DNA of 64,000 bases from Gammaproteobacteria bacterium UBA5078 (lineage in GTDB: Bacteria > Pseudomonadota > Gammaproteobacteria > Pseudomonadales > Pseudohongiellaceae). Below, piece by piece: positions 25,318 to 33,938 of the stretch (position 1 is its first letter; each line of letters starts with the position of its first letter). A program made the translations under genes and the position numbers. The notes below the pieces were generated by a model that did not search any database, was not told the DNA's origin, and saw only the letters and a list, made by a program, of their open reading frames with translations. The stretch is taken from positions 245,020-309,019 of the forward strand of contig DIAM01000004.1 of assembly GCA_002416505.1 (NCBI GenBank), in the 5' to 3' direction.

Positions 25318-27408
25318 ATGCTGCCCGAGCAAACCCCACTGACGGTGCTCAAAGGCGTTGGCCCAAGTGTCGCTGCGCGTCTAGCTTCGATGCAGCTAAA
25401 CAGCGTCCAAGACCTATTGTTTCACCTGCCACTGCGTTATCAGGACCGGACTCGCATAAGCCCCATTGCCGCATGCCGCATCGGCGCAGAGTTGCAGATC
25501 GAAGGCGAAGTGTTGGCAACCGAGGTGGCATTCGGTCGACGCCGCAGCCTCATTTGCCGCCTCAAAGATTCAAGCGGCATCATCAGTCTGCGTTTCTTTC
25601 ATTTTAGTGCTGCACAGAAGAACGCCCTACAAGCAGGCACACTACTACGCTGCTATGGTGAGGTGCGTGGGGGCAAGACTGGCCTCGAGCTCTATCACCC
25701 CGAGTATCAGTTCCTTAATACGGCACAGCCCCAGGCGCTCGCCGCCACGCTCACGCCCATCTACCCGAGTACCGAGGGCATGCAGCAGACGCGACTTAGA
25801 GCCCTGATTGCCCAGGCCTTAGAACTACTCGACACGCAGGTGCTGCTCACCGACTGGCTACCCGAATCGATGCGCAATGCCCTCGGCTTCCGCCCCCTTT
25901 CCGAGTCGATTCGCTACCTGCACCGCCCGCCCGTCGGCGAGGCCTTGTACAGCAACCTGCAGGCCCTTGCCCTCGGTCAACACCCTAGCCAGCGCCGCCT
26001 AGCCTTCGAGGAATTGCTCAGTCACCGCCTCTGCCTGCGACGCCTGCGGGCACAAGCGGAACAAATGCAGGCTCCAGCGCTGCGCCCCACGGGCAAGCTG
26101 CGCTCGGCATTTCTCAACGAACTCCCCTTTCAGTTAACCGCAGCGCAGGCTCGTGTTAGTCAGGAGATCGCTAAGGACTTAGCACAGGCATCGCCGATGC
26201 TGCGCCTACTGCAGGGCGACGTTGGTTCTGGCAAGACCATCGTCGCGGCGCTAGCGGCGCTGCAGGCGGTGGAGAACGGATTCCAGGCAGCGGTTATGGC
26301 GCCGACCGAGATCCTTGCCGAGCAGCATTTCTTGAATTTTACTCGGTGGCTAGAGCCCCTAGGCCTGCGCGTGGGCTGGCTCAGCGGCAAGGTCAAAGGC
26401 AAGAAGCGCGAGGCCCAGTTGCAGACCATCCTCGACGGCAGCGCGCAGATCATCGTGGGCACTCACGCGCTCTTCCAGGAGGGGGTCAACTTCTCCAGGC
26501 TCGGCCTCATCGTGATCGACGAGCAGCACCGCTTCGGCGTCCATCAACGCCTCGCGCTGCGCGAGAAAGGCGCTACGGCCGCGCATATCCCTCATCAACT
26601 CGTTATGACAGCCACACCGATCCCACGCACGCTCGCGATGAGCGCCTATGCCGACCTAGACTGCAGCATCATCGACGAGCTGCCCCCCGGACGCACCGCC
26701 GTCAGCACCATTATCGTCTCCAACAGTAGGCGCGCGGATGTGATCGAGCGTATTCATCTTGCCTGCAATAAGGGCAGCCAGGCCTATTGGGTATGCACGC
26801 TGATAGAAGAGTCCGAGGCCTTGCAGGCTCAGGCTGCGCAGGTAAGCGCCGAGGCCTTGCGCGCGCAGTTGCCGGATCTTGCCATAGGCCTGATTCATGG
26901 CCGTATGAAGGCCGTGGAAAAGTCACAGGTGATGGACGCGTTCAAGCGCGGCGAGCTACAGCTACTAGTGGCCACCACGGTAATCGAGGTGGGAGTCGAT
27001 GTGCCCAACGCAAGTCTTATGGTCATCGAGAACCCGGAGCGCCTTGGCCTGGCCCAGCTTCACCAATTAAGGGGCCGGGTCGGCAGAGGCGCTGTTGCCA
27101 GCCATTGCGTGCTGCTCTATCAAGGACCGCTTACGAAAGTAGCGCAAGAGCGCCTCGGCATCATGCGCGATAGTAACGATGGCTTCTTCATTGCGGAGAA
27201 AGACCTCGCCATTCGCGGGCCCGGACAAGTACTGGGTACGGAGCAAACGGGGCTAATGAGTTTTCGAATCGCCGATATCAGTCGAGATGCGGGCATGCTC
27301 GATCAGGTTAAGGAGCAAGCGGAGCTGATTCAGTTACGCTACCCGACGCACATAGACCCCCTCATTCGACGGTGGTTGGGTGAGCGCGAACTCTATGGCA
27401 ATGTTTAG
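25318..27408 (+). CDS. recG: ATP-dependent DNA helicase RecG
   Basis: 696 residues, full length. N-terminal wedge/OB region (LKGVGPSVAARLASM, FHLPLRYQDRT), then the helicase core with Walker A LQGDVGSGKTIVA, motif II VIDEQHRFGVHQR, TATPIPRT and the C-terminal QLRGRVGRG motif and FFIAEKDLAIRGPGQVLGTEQ. RecG remodels stalled replication forks and branched DNA. Same operon as spoT and ridA. Confidence 0.97.
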   Translation: MLPEQTPLTVLKGVGPSVAARLASMQLNSVQDLLFHLPLRYQDRTRISPIAACRIGAELQIEGEVLATEVAFGRRRSLICRLKDSSGIISLRFFHFSAAQKNALQAGTLLRCYGEVRGGKTGLELYHPEYQFLNTAQPQALAATLTPIYPSTEGMQQTRLRALIAQALELLDTQVLLTDWLPESMRNALGFRPLSESIRYLHRPPVGEALYSNLQALALGQHPSQRRLAFEELLSHRLCLRRLRAQAEQMQAPALRPTGKLRSAFLNELPFQLTAAQARVSQEIAKDLAQASPMLRLLQGDVGSGKTIVAALAALQAVENGFQAAVMAPTEILAEQHFLNFTRWLEPLGLRVGWLSGKVKGKKREAQLQTILDGSAQIIVGTHALFQEGVNFSRLGLIVIDEQHRFGVHQRLALREKGATAAHIPHQLVMTATPIPRTLAMSAYADLDCSIIDELPPGRTAVSTIIVSNSRRADVIERIHLACNKGSQAYWVCTLIEESEALQAQAAQVSAEALRAQLPDLAIGLIHGRMKAVEKSQVMDAFKRGELQLLVATTVIEVGVDVPNASLMVIENPERLGLAQLHQLRGRVGRGAVASHCVLLYQGPLTKVAQERLGIMRDSNDGFFIAEKDLAIRGPGQVLGTEQTGLMSFRIADISRDAGMLDQVKEQAELIQLRYPTHIDPLIRRWLGERELYGNV

Positions 27409-27495
27409 CGGTTAGGCTGCCCATATGGGAGATAGTCCCACCGAGCAACAACCGATATACTACGACCCATCGATTCGACTTATTCAAATATAGTC

Positions 27496-28869
27496 ATGCG
27501 CACGCAAATGGTGCATAACTGCAGGGATATTATGCAAAGTGTAGGCTCAGGACAAATAGCAGCGGGAATAGAAAATCTGGTAAGGGTGGTACTCTTGCAA
27601 GATGGCAAAGGCAAAGGGCAGATACTCCTTGCCAATGATTCCTTGTTAGATTTGAAAGCCCTCAACTCTCTTGTAGAACGCAATCTTACCGCGATCTCAC
27701 AATTGGAGATCGCCGATCTCACTGCCAAAGATTCACTAGTGCAGATCGAGTCCGCGCCCGCTTTGTTCTTGCTGCCGACTATCATCGACGAGAACATCGC
27801 GTCTGCAACGTATTGCCATATCGAGATTCTCGGTGTCGATGGCATGGAGCTTGAGAAGATCGACTTGACACAAATGCGTGTGAGTTTGCGCGAGGCTAAC
27901 TTCCGCGTTCGCGCTATACACTGCACAATCCCTGCCGAAAAGCTTTATCAAGGCTCTCCGAACGATAGCGCAGACCTAGATCTAATTTTCAATTCCATTC
28001 GCAATTTCACTACACTGCGAATTAAGCAAAGACTGGAAGAGACATTAGAGATTCCACCTCTGCCGCAAACAGCTCAGAAAATTTTGGCGTTACGCTCTAA
28101 CCCAAACGCCAATATCGGCGACCTTGCAGGGATTGTCGAGATGGATGCGAGTCTCGCCGCGCAGATAGTAAGCTGGGCCTCTTCACCCTATTACGCAGCG
28201 CCTGCCAAGATACGCTCCGTGAACGATGCCATTTCACGAGTGTTAGGCTTTGAGTTAGTGAGCAATTTGGCTGTGGGCATGGCGCTGGGCAATACCTTGT
28301 CCCTGCCTAAAGATTTTCCGGACGGCTTTACACCCTATTGGCTACAGTCCGTGTACTGCTCCACTGTCATCGAGGCTATCGTTAAGTTGATTCCCGCAGA
28401 GAAGAGGCCGAGCCAAGGCTTAGCGTGTCTAGCTGGCCTGCTGCATAACTTTGGCTACTTGGTGCTTGCTCACATATTCCCGCCTCACTTCTCGGCCATC
28501 TGCCGCCACGTTGAGGCGAATCCTGCAATCAGCCACGTGGCTATCGACCATCATCTTCTCGGCGTAACGCGCGAGCAGATCAGCGCCTGGCTCTTACAGC
28601 TGTGGAATATGCCCAAGGAAGTCTGTGTCGGCATTCGTTTTCAACACGAGTCCGATTACCAGGGTGAGCACTGCGTCTATGCGAACTTGATTCTCATAGC
28701 GATGCGTCAACTACGCCAGCACGGCATCGGCGATGCGCCGCCCGTGGAGGTGCCAATCGAGATTTACCAACGCTTCGATCTTGATCCTCTTGAAGTTTCA
28801 GAGGTGGTGCAAAATATCGTCGCCTCCGATGAAGAGCTAAAACAGATAGCCGCTAACTTCAAAACTTGA
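27496..28869 (+). CDS. HDOD domain protein with YbaK-like N-terminal domain
   Basis: 457 residues. Residues about 20-140 resemble the YbaK/aminoacyl-tRNA-deacylase fold (VLLQDGKGKGQ, then SAPALFLLPTIIDENI). Residues about 180-390 form an HDOD domain (LPQTAQKILALRSNPNANI, VEMDASLAAQIVSWASSPYY, LACLAGLLHNFGYLVLAHIFP); the HD dyad is degenerate (LLHN), as usual for HDOD. HDOD proteins are signalling scaffolds, so no catalytic role is claimed. The start at 27496 lacks a ribosome binding site, while ATG 27532 has AGGGA, so the N-terminus may be 12 residues shorter. ubiA follows 7 bases later, probably the same transcript. Confidence 0.85.
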   Translation: MRTQMVHNCRDIMQSVGSGQIAAGIENLVRVVLLQDGKGKGQILLANDSLLDLKALNSLVERNLTAISQLEIADLTAKDSLVQIESAPALFLLPTIIDENIASATYCHIEILGVDGMELEKIDLTQMRVSLREANFRVRAIHCTIPAEKLYQGSPNDSADLDLIFNSIRNFTTLRIKQRLEETLEIPPLPQTAQKILALRSNPNANIGDLAGIVEMDASLAAQIVSWASSPYYAAPAKIRSVNDAISRVLGFELVSNLAVGMALGNTLSLPKDFPDGFTPYWLQSVYCSTVIEAIVKLIPAEKRPSQGLACLAGLLHNFGYLVLAHIFPPHFSAICRHVEANPAISHVAIDHHLLGVTREQISAWLLQLWNMPKEVCVGIRFQHESDYQGEHCVYANLILIAMRQLRQHGIGDAPPVEVPIEIYQRFDLDPLEVSEVVQNIVASDEELKQIAANFKT

Positions 28870-28876
28870 GGTCGCC

Positions 28877-29797
28877 TTGAAACGTCTGCACTACATCACT
28901 AACAAGTGCGAAAACTGGTTGCGTGTGTATACACCCAGACTGCATCAACGCGCGCCCGCCTTTGTGCAACTGACAAGGCTCGACAAACCGATCGGGGTTT
29001 TCTTACTACTGTGGCCAACGCTCGGTGCTTTGTGGATCGCGGCGCAGGGCATTCCCGATCTTAAACTACTAGCGATTTTCCTATTAGGCACTTGGCTGAT
29101 GCGCTCTGCGGGATGCGCAATTAACGACTATGCCGATGCAGATTTCGATGGCGATGTGCTGCGGACGCATGCTCGGCCCATCGTCACCGGCAGAGTCTCG
29201 CGTAAGGAGGCCTTGCTCACCTTCGCATTGCTCAGTGCCCTGGGCTTCGTTTTACTCTTGTTCACGAACCTGCTTACCATACAGATGTCGTTCTTCGCTG
29301 TTTTCGTAGCGGCGCTTTATCCCTTTATGAAACGCTACACGCATCTTCCGCAACTGGTGTTGGGCATCGCGTTCTCTTGTGGGATTTTGATGGCATTCAC
29401 GGCAGCGCGTGGCGAGTTACCCGCGCAGGCATGGTTGCTGTTCGTCGCCAACTGTCTGTGGACCGTTGCCTACGACACTCAGTATGCAATGGTGGATCGC
29501 GAGTATGATTTGAAAATTGGGGTCAAGTCGACCGCAATATTATTTGGCAGCGCTGACCGCGTTATTATCGCGACACTACAGGGGATGTATCTGCTCGCCA
29601 TGGCGCTGGCGGCGGCGCAGTTTGAGCTAGGGTTATGGGTTTATCTGGGACTAGCGCTTGCGCTCGGTCTTTTCGTTTGGCAATGGCGACTGACCGAGAC
29701 CCGCAGCCCCGAAGATTGTTTTAAAGCCTTTCTCAACAATCATCGGGTTGGTGCTGCGGTGTTTGCCGGCATCTTCATGCACTATCTAACGGCCTAA
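28877..29797 (+). CDS. ubiA: 4-hydroxybenzoate polyprenyltransferase
   Basis: 306 residues from TTG 28877 (GAGG six bases upstream). Multi-pass membrane protein. Both prenyl-diphosphate-binding aspartate motifs are present: NDYADADFD in the second membrane region and YDTQYAMVDREYD in the sixth. LTRLDKPIGVFLLLWPTLWA-like N-terminus is typical. It attaches the polyprenyl tail to 4-hydroxybenzoate in ubiquinone synthesis in the inner membrane. ubiC is not next to it. Its stop codon directly abuts the stop of the convergent gcdH, with no bases between. Confidence 0.95.
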   Translation: MKRLHYITNKCENWLRVYTPRLHQRAPAFVQLTRLDKPIGVFLLLWPTLGALWIAAQGIPDLKLLAIFLLGTWLMRSAGCAINDYADADFDGDVLRTHARPIVTGRVSRKEALLTFALLSALGFVLLLFTNLLTIQMSFFAVFVAALYPFMKRYTHLPQLVLGIAFSCGILMAFTAARGELPAQAWLLFVANCLWTVAYDTQYAMVDREYDLKIGVKSTAILFGSADRVIIATLQGMYLLAMALAAAQFELGLWVYLGLALALGLFVWQWRLTETRSPEDCFKAFLNNHRVGAAVFAGIFMHYLTA

Positions 29798-30985
29798 TCA
29801 GCTGAACGCTTGAATGCCAGTTTGCGCGCGTCCGAGAATCAATGCGTGGATGTCCTGCGTACCCTCATAGGTGTTCACCACCTCTAGATTCTGCAAGTGT
29901 CGCATCACCGGATATTCATCGGAGATGCCATTGCCCCCCAACATATCTCGTGCCTCGCGTGCAGTATCCAGAGCCTTGAGACAGGAGTTGCGCTTGAGCA
30001 AGGAGATCAATGGTGGCGCCAACTTGTTCTCGTCGCGTAGGCGCGAGCCTTGCAAGCAACCGAGCAGACCGATCGAAATATCCGTCTGCATGATCGCCAG
30101 TTTCTTCTGAATAATCTGATTCGCGGCTAGGGGGCGACCAAACTGCTTGCGCTCCATGGTGTAGTTCAATGCCGCCTTCCAGCAAGTTTCCGCTGCCCCA
30201 AGGGCGCCCCAGGCTATGCCTAGGCGCGCGGAGTTTAGGCAGCTGAACGGCCCCTTTAGGCCTTGCACATGCGGCAGCATGTTCTCTGCTGGTACGAATA
30301 CCTCTTCCATCACTATCTCGCCCGTGATCGAGGCGCGTAGGGCTAGCTTGCCTTCTATCTTCGGAGCACTAAGGCCTTTCATGCCTTTCTCCAGAATGAA
30401 GCCGCGAATCAATCCCTCGTCGTCCTTGCCCCAAACGACGAATACGTCCGCGATTGGCGAATTACTGATCCAGTTCTTCGCGCCGCTAACGCTGAAGCCA
30501 CCCTCAACGGAGCGCGCACGCGTCAACATGCCACCTGGGTCTGAGCCATGGTCCGGCTCGGTGAGCCCGAAACACCCAATCCACTCACCAGTGGCGAGCT
30601 TGGGCAAATATTTCTGTCGCTGTTCTTCCGAACCGAATGCGTAGATGGGGTGCATCACCAGACTAGACTGCACGCTCATCATGGAGCGATAGCCTGAGTC
30701 TACGGCCTCCACCTCGCGCGCAGCCAATCCATAGCAGACATAGTTCACGCCCGCGCAACCGTAGCCGTCGATAGTGGAGCCCAGCAGGCCGAGTGCACCC
30801 ATCTCCCGAAAAATTTCTGGATCGGTGTATTCGCGGCGATAGGCATCACGCACTCGCGGCAGGAGTTTCTCTTGCGCGTACTGTCGTGCTGTGTCGCGCA
30901 CGAGGCGCTCTTCTTCGCTCAACATATCATTCATGAGGAACGGGTCCTGCCAACTGAATTTGGCAGCGTCTGAACTTGCAGACAT
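29798..30985 (-). CDS. gcdH: Glutaryl-CoA dehydrogenase-like acyl-CoA dehydrogenase
   Basis: 395 residues from ATG 30985 (AAGGAG upstream). The N-terminus (SWQDPFLMNDMLSEEERLVRDTAR), CFGLTEPDHGSDPGGM, and NTYEGTQDIHALILGRA at the C-terminus (with the catalytic Glu) match GcdH. The enzyme oxidatively decarboxylates glutaryl-CoA to crotonyl-CoA in lysine and tryptophan degradation, using FAD and ETF. No lysine-degradation partner genes are visible nearby. The paralogous isobutyryl/other acyl-CoA dehydrogenases are less similar in the N-terminus. Confidence 0.92.
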   Translation of the reverse strand: MSASSDAAKFSWQDPFLMNDMLSEEERLVRDTARQYAQEKLLPRVRDAYRREYTDPEIFREMGALGLLGSTIDGYGCAGVNYVCYGLAAREVEAVDSGYRSMMSVQSSLVMHPIYAFGSEEQRQKYLPKLATGEWIGCFGLTEPDHGSDPGGMLTRARSVEGGFSVSGAKNWISNSPIADVFVVWGKDDEGLIRGFILEKGMKGLSAPKIEGKLALRASITGEIVMEEVFVPAENMLPHVQGLKGPFSCLNSARLGIAWGALGAAETCWKAALNYTMERKQFGRPLAANQIIQKKLAIMQTDISIGLLGCLQGSRLRDENKLAPPLISLLKRNSCLKALDTAREARDMLGGNGISDEYPVMRHLQNLEVVNTYEGTQDIHALILGRAQTGIQAFS

Positions 30986-31164
30986 AGGGTACTCCTTGGG
31001 TTTTCGGCTGTGGACTCTATGTGCTCAATTGCCATCACACGAGTTGTGGCGGGGCTGTCATAGAGCGATCGTTCAGTATGTCGCCTCATCTTATCAACAT
31101 GCCGTGTTTTTAAAAAGCGACGATTATGATTATCCGCTTTGGCATTCGCGCGGATTTAGGGGTG

Positions 31165-31184
31165 TACTGGTTATTTATTCAGGC
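31165..31184 (+). promoter_or_regulatory. Likely LexA (SOS) box upstream of uvrD
   Basis: TACTGGTTATTTATTCAGGC: the core CTGG-TTATTTAT-TCAG (31167-31182) fits the CTG-N10-CAG spacing with an AT-rich centre; it differs from the ideal CTGT/ACAG at one position on each side. It lies 14 bases before the uvrD ATG, the same location as in E. coli where uvrD is LexA-controlled. The TAGAAT at 31186-31191 may be the -10 box. Confidence 0.6.
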
Positions 31185-31198
31185 TAGAATACCGCGCC

Positions 31199-33391
31199 AT
31201 GGACGTCTCTTATCTTCTCGATTCTCTCAATGAGCCACAACGGCAAGCGGTTGCGGCACCTGCCAACAATGTTCTCGTGCTCGCCGGTGCCGGCAGCGGC
31301 AAGACGCGTGTGCTGGTGCATCGTATCGCCTGGCTTATGCAGTGTGAAGGCGCATCGCCATTTAGCATCCTCGCCGTGACCTTTACCAACAAGGCCGCCC
31401 GTGAGATGCGTCATCGCATCGAAGACCTACTGGGTCAGGCCATCGGCGGCATGTGGGTTGGCACCTTTCACGGCCTCGCACACCGCCTGCTGCGCACCCA
31501 TTGGCGCGAGGCGAACCTGCCAGAGAACTTCCACATCCTCGACAGCGACGACCAACTGCGCCTAATCAAACGCCTGTGCAAGAACATGGGCCTCGATGAT
31601 GAACGCTGGCCGCCCAGACAGTGCCAGTGGTATATCAACTCCCAGAAGGACGAGGGTCTGCGTGCCGCCAATATCGAGCATTTCGGAGACGAATATACTC
31701 GCAATATGGTCAGCCTCTACACCGCCTATGAAGATGCCTGCAACAGAGGCGGTATGGTCGACTTCGGTGAGATATTGCTGCGTGCACACGAGCTTTGGCT
31801 CAACAATCCGCAGATTCTCGACCACTACCAACGCCGTTTCCAGCACATCTTAGTCGACGAGTTTCAAGACACCAACACCGTGCAATACGCCTGGTTGCAG
31901 GTCTTGGCCGGAGCCAATAGCCACCTCATGGTAGTGGGCGACGACGATCAGTCTATCTACGGTTGGCGCGGCGCGAAGATCGAGAATATCCAACGCTTCA
32001 ACCAAGACTTCCCCGGTGCCGACATGGTGAAGCTGGAGCAAAATTATCGCTCCACCTCGACCATCTTGAAGGCCGCCAATAAGTTAATCGCAAACAATCA
32101 GGGCCGGCTTGGCAAAGAGTTATGGACCCAGGACAGCGAGGGCGAGGCCATCTCCCTCTACGAGGCCTTCAATGAACAGGACGAGGCGCGCTTCATCGTC
32201 GAACGCCTACAGAGCTGGCTCAACACCGGCAACCGCCTGAGCGATTCGGCGATCCTGTATCGCTCTAATGCCCAATCCCGCGAGATGGAAGACGCCCTTT
32301 TGCGTGTCGGGCTGCCCTACCGCATCTATGGTGGGCACCGTTTCTACGAGCGCCTCGAGATCAAGAATGCACTGGCCTATCTGCGCCTGATGCTCAACCG
32401 CAACGACGACACCGCGGTAGAGCGCATTGTGAATGTGCCAACCCGCGGGATAGGGGATCAGACCCTCGAGATCTTGCGTGGCGTTGCCCGCGCCGAGGAG
32501 ATCTCCCTATGGGCCGCCGCACAGAAATGCCTGTCTCACGGCCTCATGGCCGCGAGGGCCGCCACAGCGGTGTCGCGCTTCGTCGAGCTCATAGACGCCT
32601 TGGACGAGGGCTGCGAGGCCCTGGCTCTGGCCAAGAAAGTGGAACACATCATTACCCATAGCGGCCTCGTGCCCCATCACGAGAAAGAGGGCGGCGAGAA
32701 GGCGGCGGCGCGCATCGAGAACCTTCAGGAGCTCGTCAATGCTGCTGGCAGTTTCGATGAGCTAGACCCAGACGCAGAGGCCATGGATGTGGAGTCGCGT
32801 GAATTCCTCGCTGCCTTCTTAGATCAGGCATCCCTGGATGCGGGTGAAGGGCAGGCCAGCGAATCCGATGACGCCGTGCAATTGATGACACTGCATTCCG
32901 CTAAGGGCTTGGAGTTCAAACAGGTGTTCCTCGCCGGTATGGAGGAAGGGCTCTTCCCGCACAAGATGTCAATGGACGGACTGGCTGGTCTGGAGGAGGA
33001 GCGCAGGCTTTGCTATGTCGGCATTACCCGTGCCATGTCTAAACTGTATCTTACCCACGCCGAATCACGTCGCCTGCACGGCGAGGTCAATATTACGCGG
33101 CCATCCAGATTCATTCGCGAGATCCCCGCCGAGCTCATAGAGCACGTCCGCATCAAGTCGAGCATTTCACGCCCTAGCGCCTATTATGGGCGCCCCTCGG
33201 CGAACCTCGTGCAGGAAGACATTCCCGATACCAATATCGCCCTCGGTTCACGAGTGCGTCACGGCAAGTTTGGCGAAGGAGTCGTTCTCAATTGTGAGGG
33301 ACATGGCGCTAATGCAAGGGTGCAGGTCAACTTCTACGACTGTGGCAGTAAGTGGCTAGTACTCTCCTATGCTAAGCTCGAAGTGTTATAA
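31199..33391 (+). CDS. uvrD: DNA helicase II UvrD
   Basis: 730 residues, standard length. Walker A GAGSGKTRVLV, VDEFQDTN, GDDDQSIYGWRGA, QNYRSTSTIL and LMTLHSAKGLEF are the SF1 helicase motifs in order. The C-terminal Tudor-like domain (GSRVRHGKFGEGVVLN) is typical of UvrD/PcrA. It unwinds DNA in mismatch and nucleotide-excision repair and strips RecA. Its upstream LexA-like site suggests SOS induction. Confidence 0.96.
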   Translation: MDVSYLLDSLNEPQRQAVAAPANNVLVLAGAGSGKTRVLVHRIAWLMQCEGASPFSILAVTFTNKAAREMRHRIEDLLGQAIGGMWVGTFHGLAHRLLRTHWREANLPENFHILDSDDQLRLIKRLCKNMGLDDERWPPRQCQWYINSQKDEGLRAANIEHFGDEYTRNMVSLYTAYEDACNRGGMVDFGEILLRAHELWLNNPQILDHYQRRFQHILVDEFQDTNTVQYAWLQVLAGANSHLMVVGDDDQSIYGWRGAKIENIQRFNQDFPGADMVKLEQNYRSTSTILKAANKLIANNQGRLGKELWTQDSEGEAISLYEAFNEQDEARFIVERLQSWLNTGNRLSDSAILYRSNAQSREMEDALLRVGLPYRIYGGHRFYERLEIKNALAYLRLMLNRNDDTAVERIVNVPTRGIGDQTLEILRGVARAEEISLWAAAQKCLSHGLMAARAATAVSRFVELIDALDEGCEALALAKKVEHIITHSGLVPHHEKEGGEKAAARIENLQELVNAAGSFDELDPDAEAMDVESREFLAAFLDQASLDAGEGQASESDDAVQLMTLHSAKGLEFKQVFLAGMEEGLFPHKMSMDGLAGLEEERRLCYVGITRAMSKLYLTHAESRRLHGEVNITRPSRFIREIPAELIEHVRIKSSISRPSAYYGRPSANLVQEDIPDTNIALGSRVRHGKFGEGVVLNCEGHGANARVQVNFYDCGSKWLVLSYAKLEVL

Positions 33392-33448
33392 GCAAGCAGC
33401 CCCACGAAATCACAACCCTAATTGCGGCGTGTATGGGAGGAAGCGATT

Positions 33449-33865
33449 GTGTTAAAAATATCTCTAAATGTTTCCATCCCCGATGAAGAGATAGAGCTAA
33501 GCGCGATCAGAGCTCAAGGTGCGGGTGGGCAGAATGTCAACAAAGTGTCCTCGGCCATCCACTTACGCTTCGATATCAACGCGTCGTCCCTGCCGTACTT
33601 CTATAAACATAGCCTCTTAAATCTGAAAGACTCCCGCATCACGAAAGAGGGCGTAATCGTTATTAAGGCGCAGCAGTTTAGGCATCAAGAACAGAACCGC
33701 GATGATGCACTAAAACGCTTGCAGGAGATGATTAGCGCCGCTGCGGTGGTGCCCAAAGCGCGCCGGCCTACGAAACCGAGTATCTCTGCGAAAAGAAAAA
33801 GAGTAGAGAAAAAAGTACAGCGTGGCCGCACCAAGGCGCTACGCAGTTCGGTTCGAGACGAGTAA
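33449..33865 (+). CDS. arfB: Alternative ribosome-rescue factor ArfB (YaeJ)
   Basis: 138 residues from GTG 33449, chosen because GGAGGAAG precedes it. The release-factor GGQ motif is present (RAQGAGGQNVNKVSS, about residue 20-35), followed by the long basic C-terminal tail (KRKRVEKKVQRGRTKALR) that enters the empty mRNA channel. ArfB hydrolyses peptidyl-tRNA on ribosomes stalled without a stop codon. It follows uvrD by 57 bases and may be co-transcribed. Confidence 0.94.
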   Translation: MLKISLNVSIPDEEIELSAIRAQGAGGQNVNKVSSAIHLRFDINASSLPYFYKHSLLNLKDSRITKEGVIVIKAQQFRHQEQNRDDALKRLQEMISAAAVVPKARRPTKPSISAKRKRVEKKVQRGRTKALRSSVRDE

Positions 33866-33881
33866 GGTCAATAGTGCAGAT

Positions 33882-33917
33882 AAAAAAAGGGACCGACGAG
33901 TCAGGACGCCGGCCCCC
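33882..33917 (-). terminator. Rho-independent terminator of the Mrp operon
   Basis: Read on the minus strand, GGG-CCG-G-CG pairs with CG-T-CGG-T-CCC (one G-U pair and one bulged base), immediately followed by seven T residues (33882-33888 as A on the plus strand). It begins about 22 bases after the last Mrp gene. Confidence 0.8.
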
Positions 33918-33938
33918 AAAAGGCACATACCACTAAAG

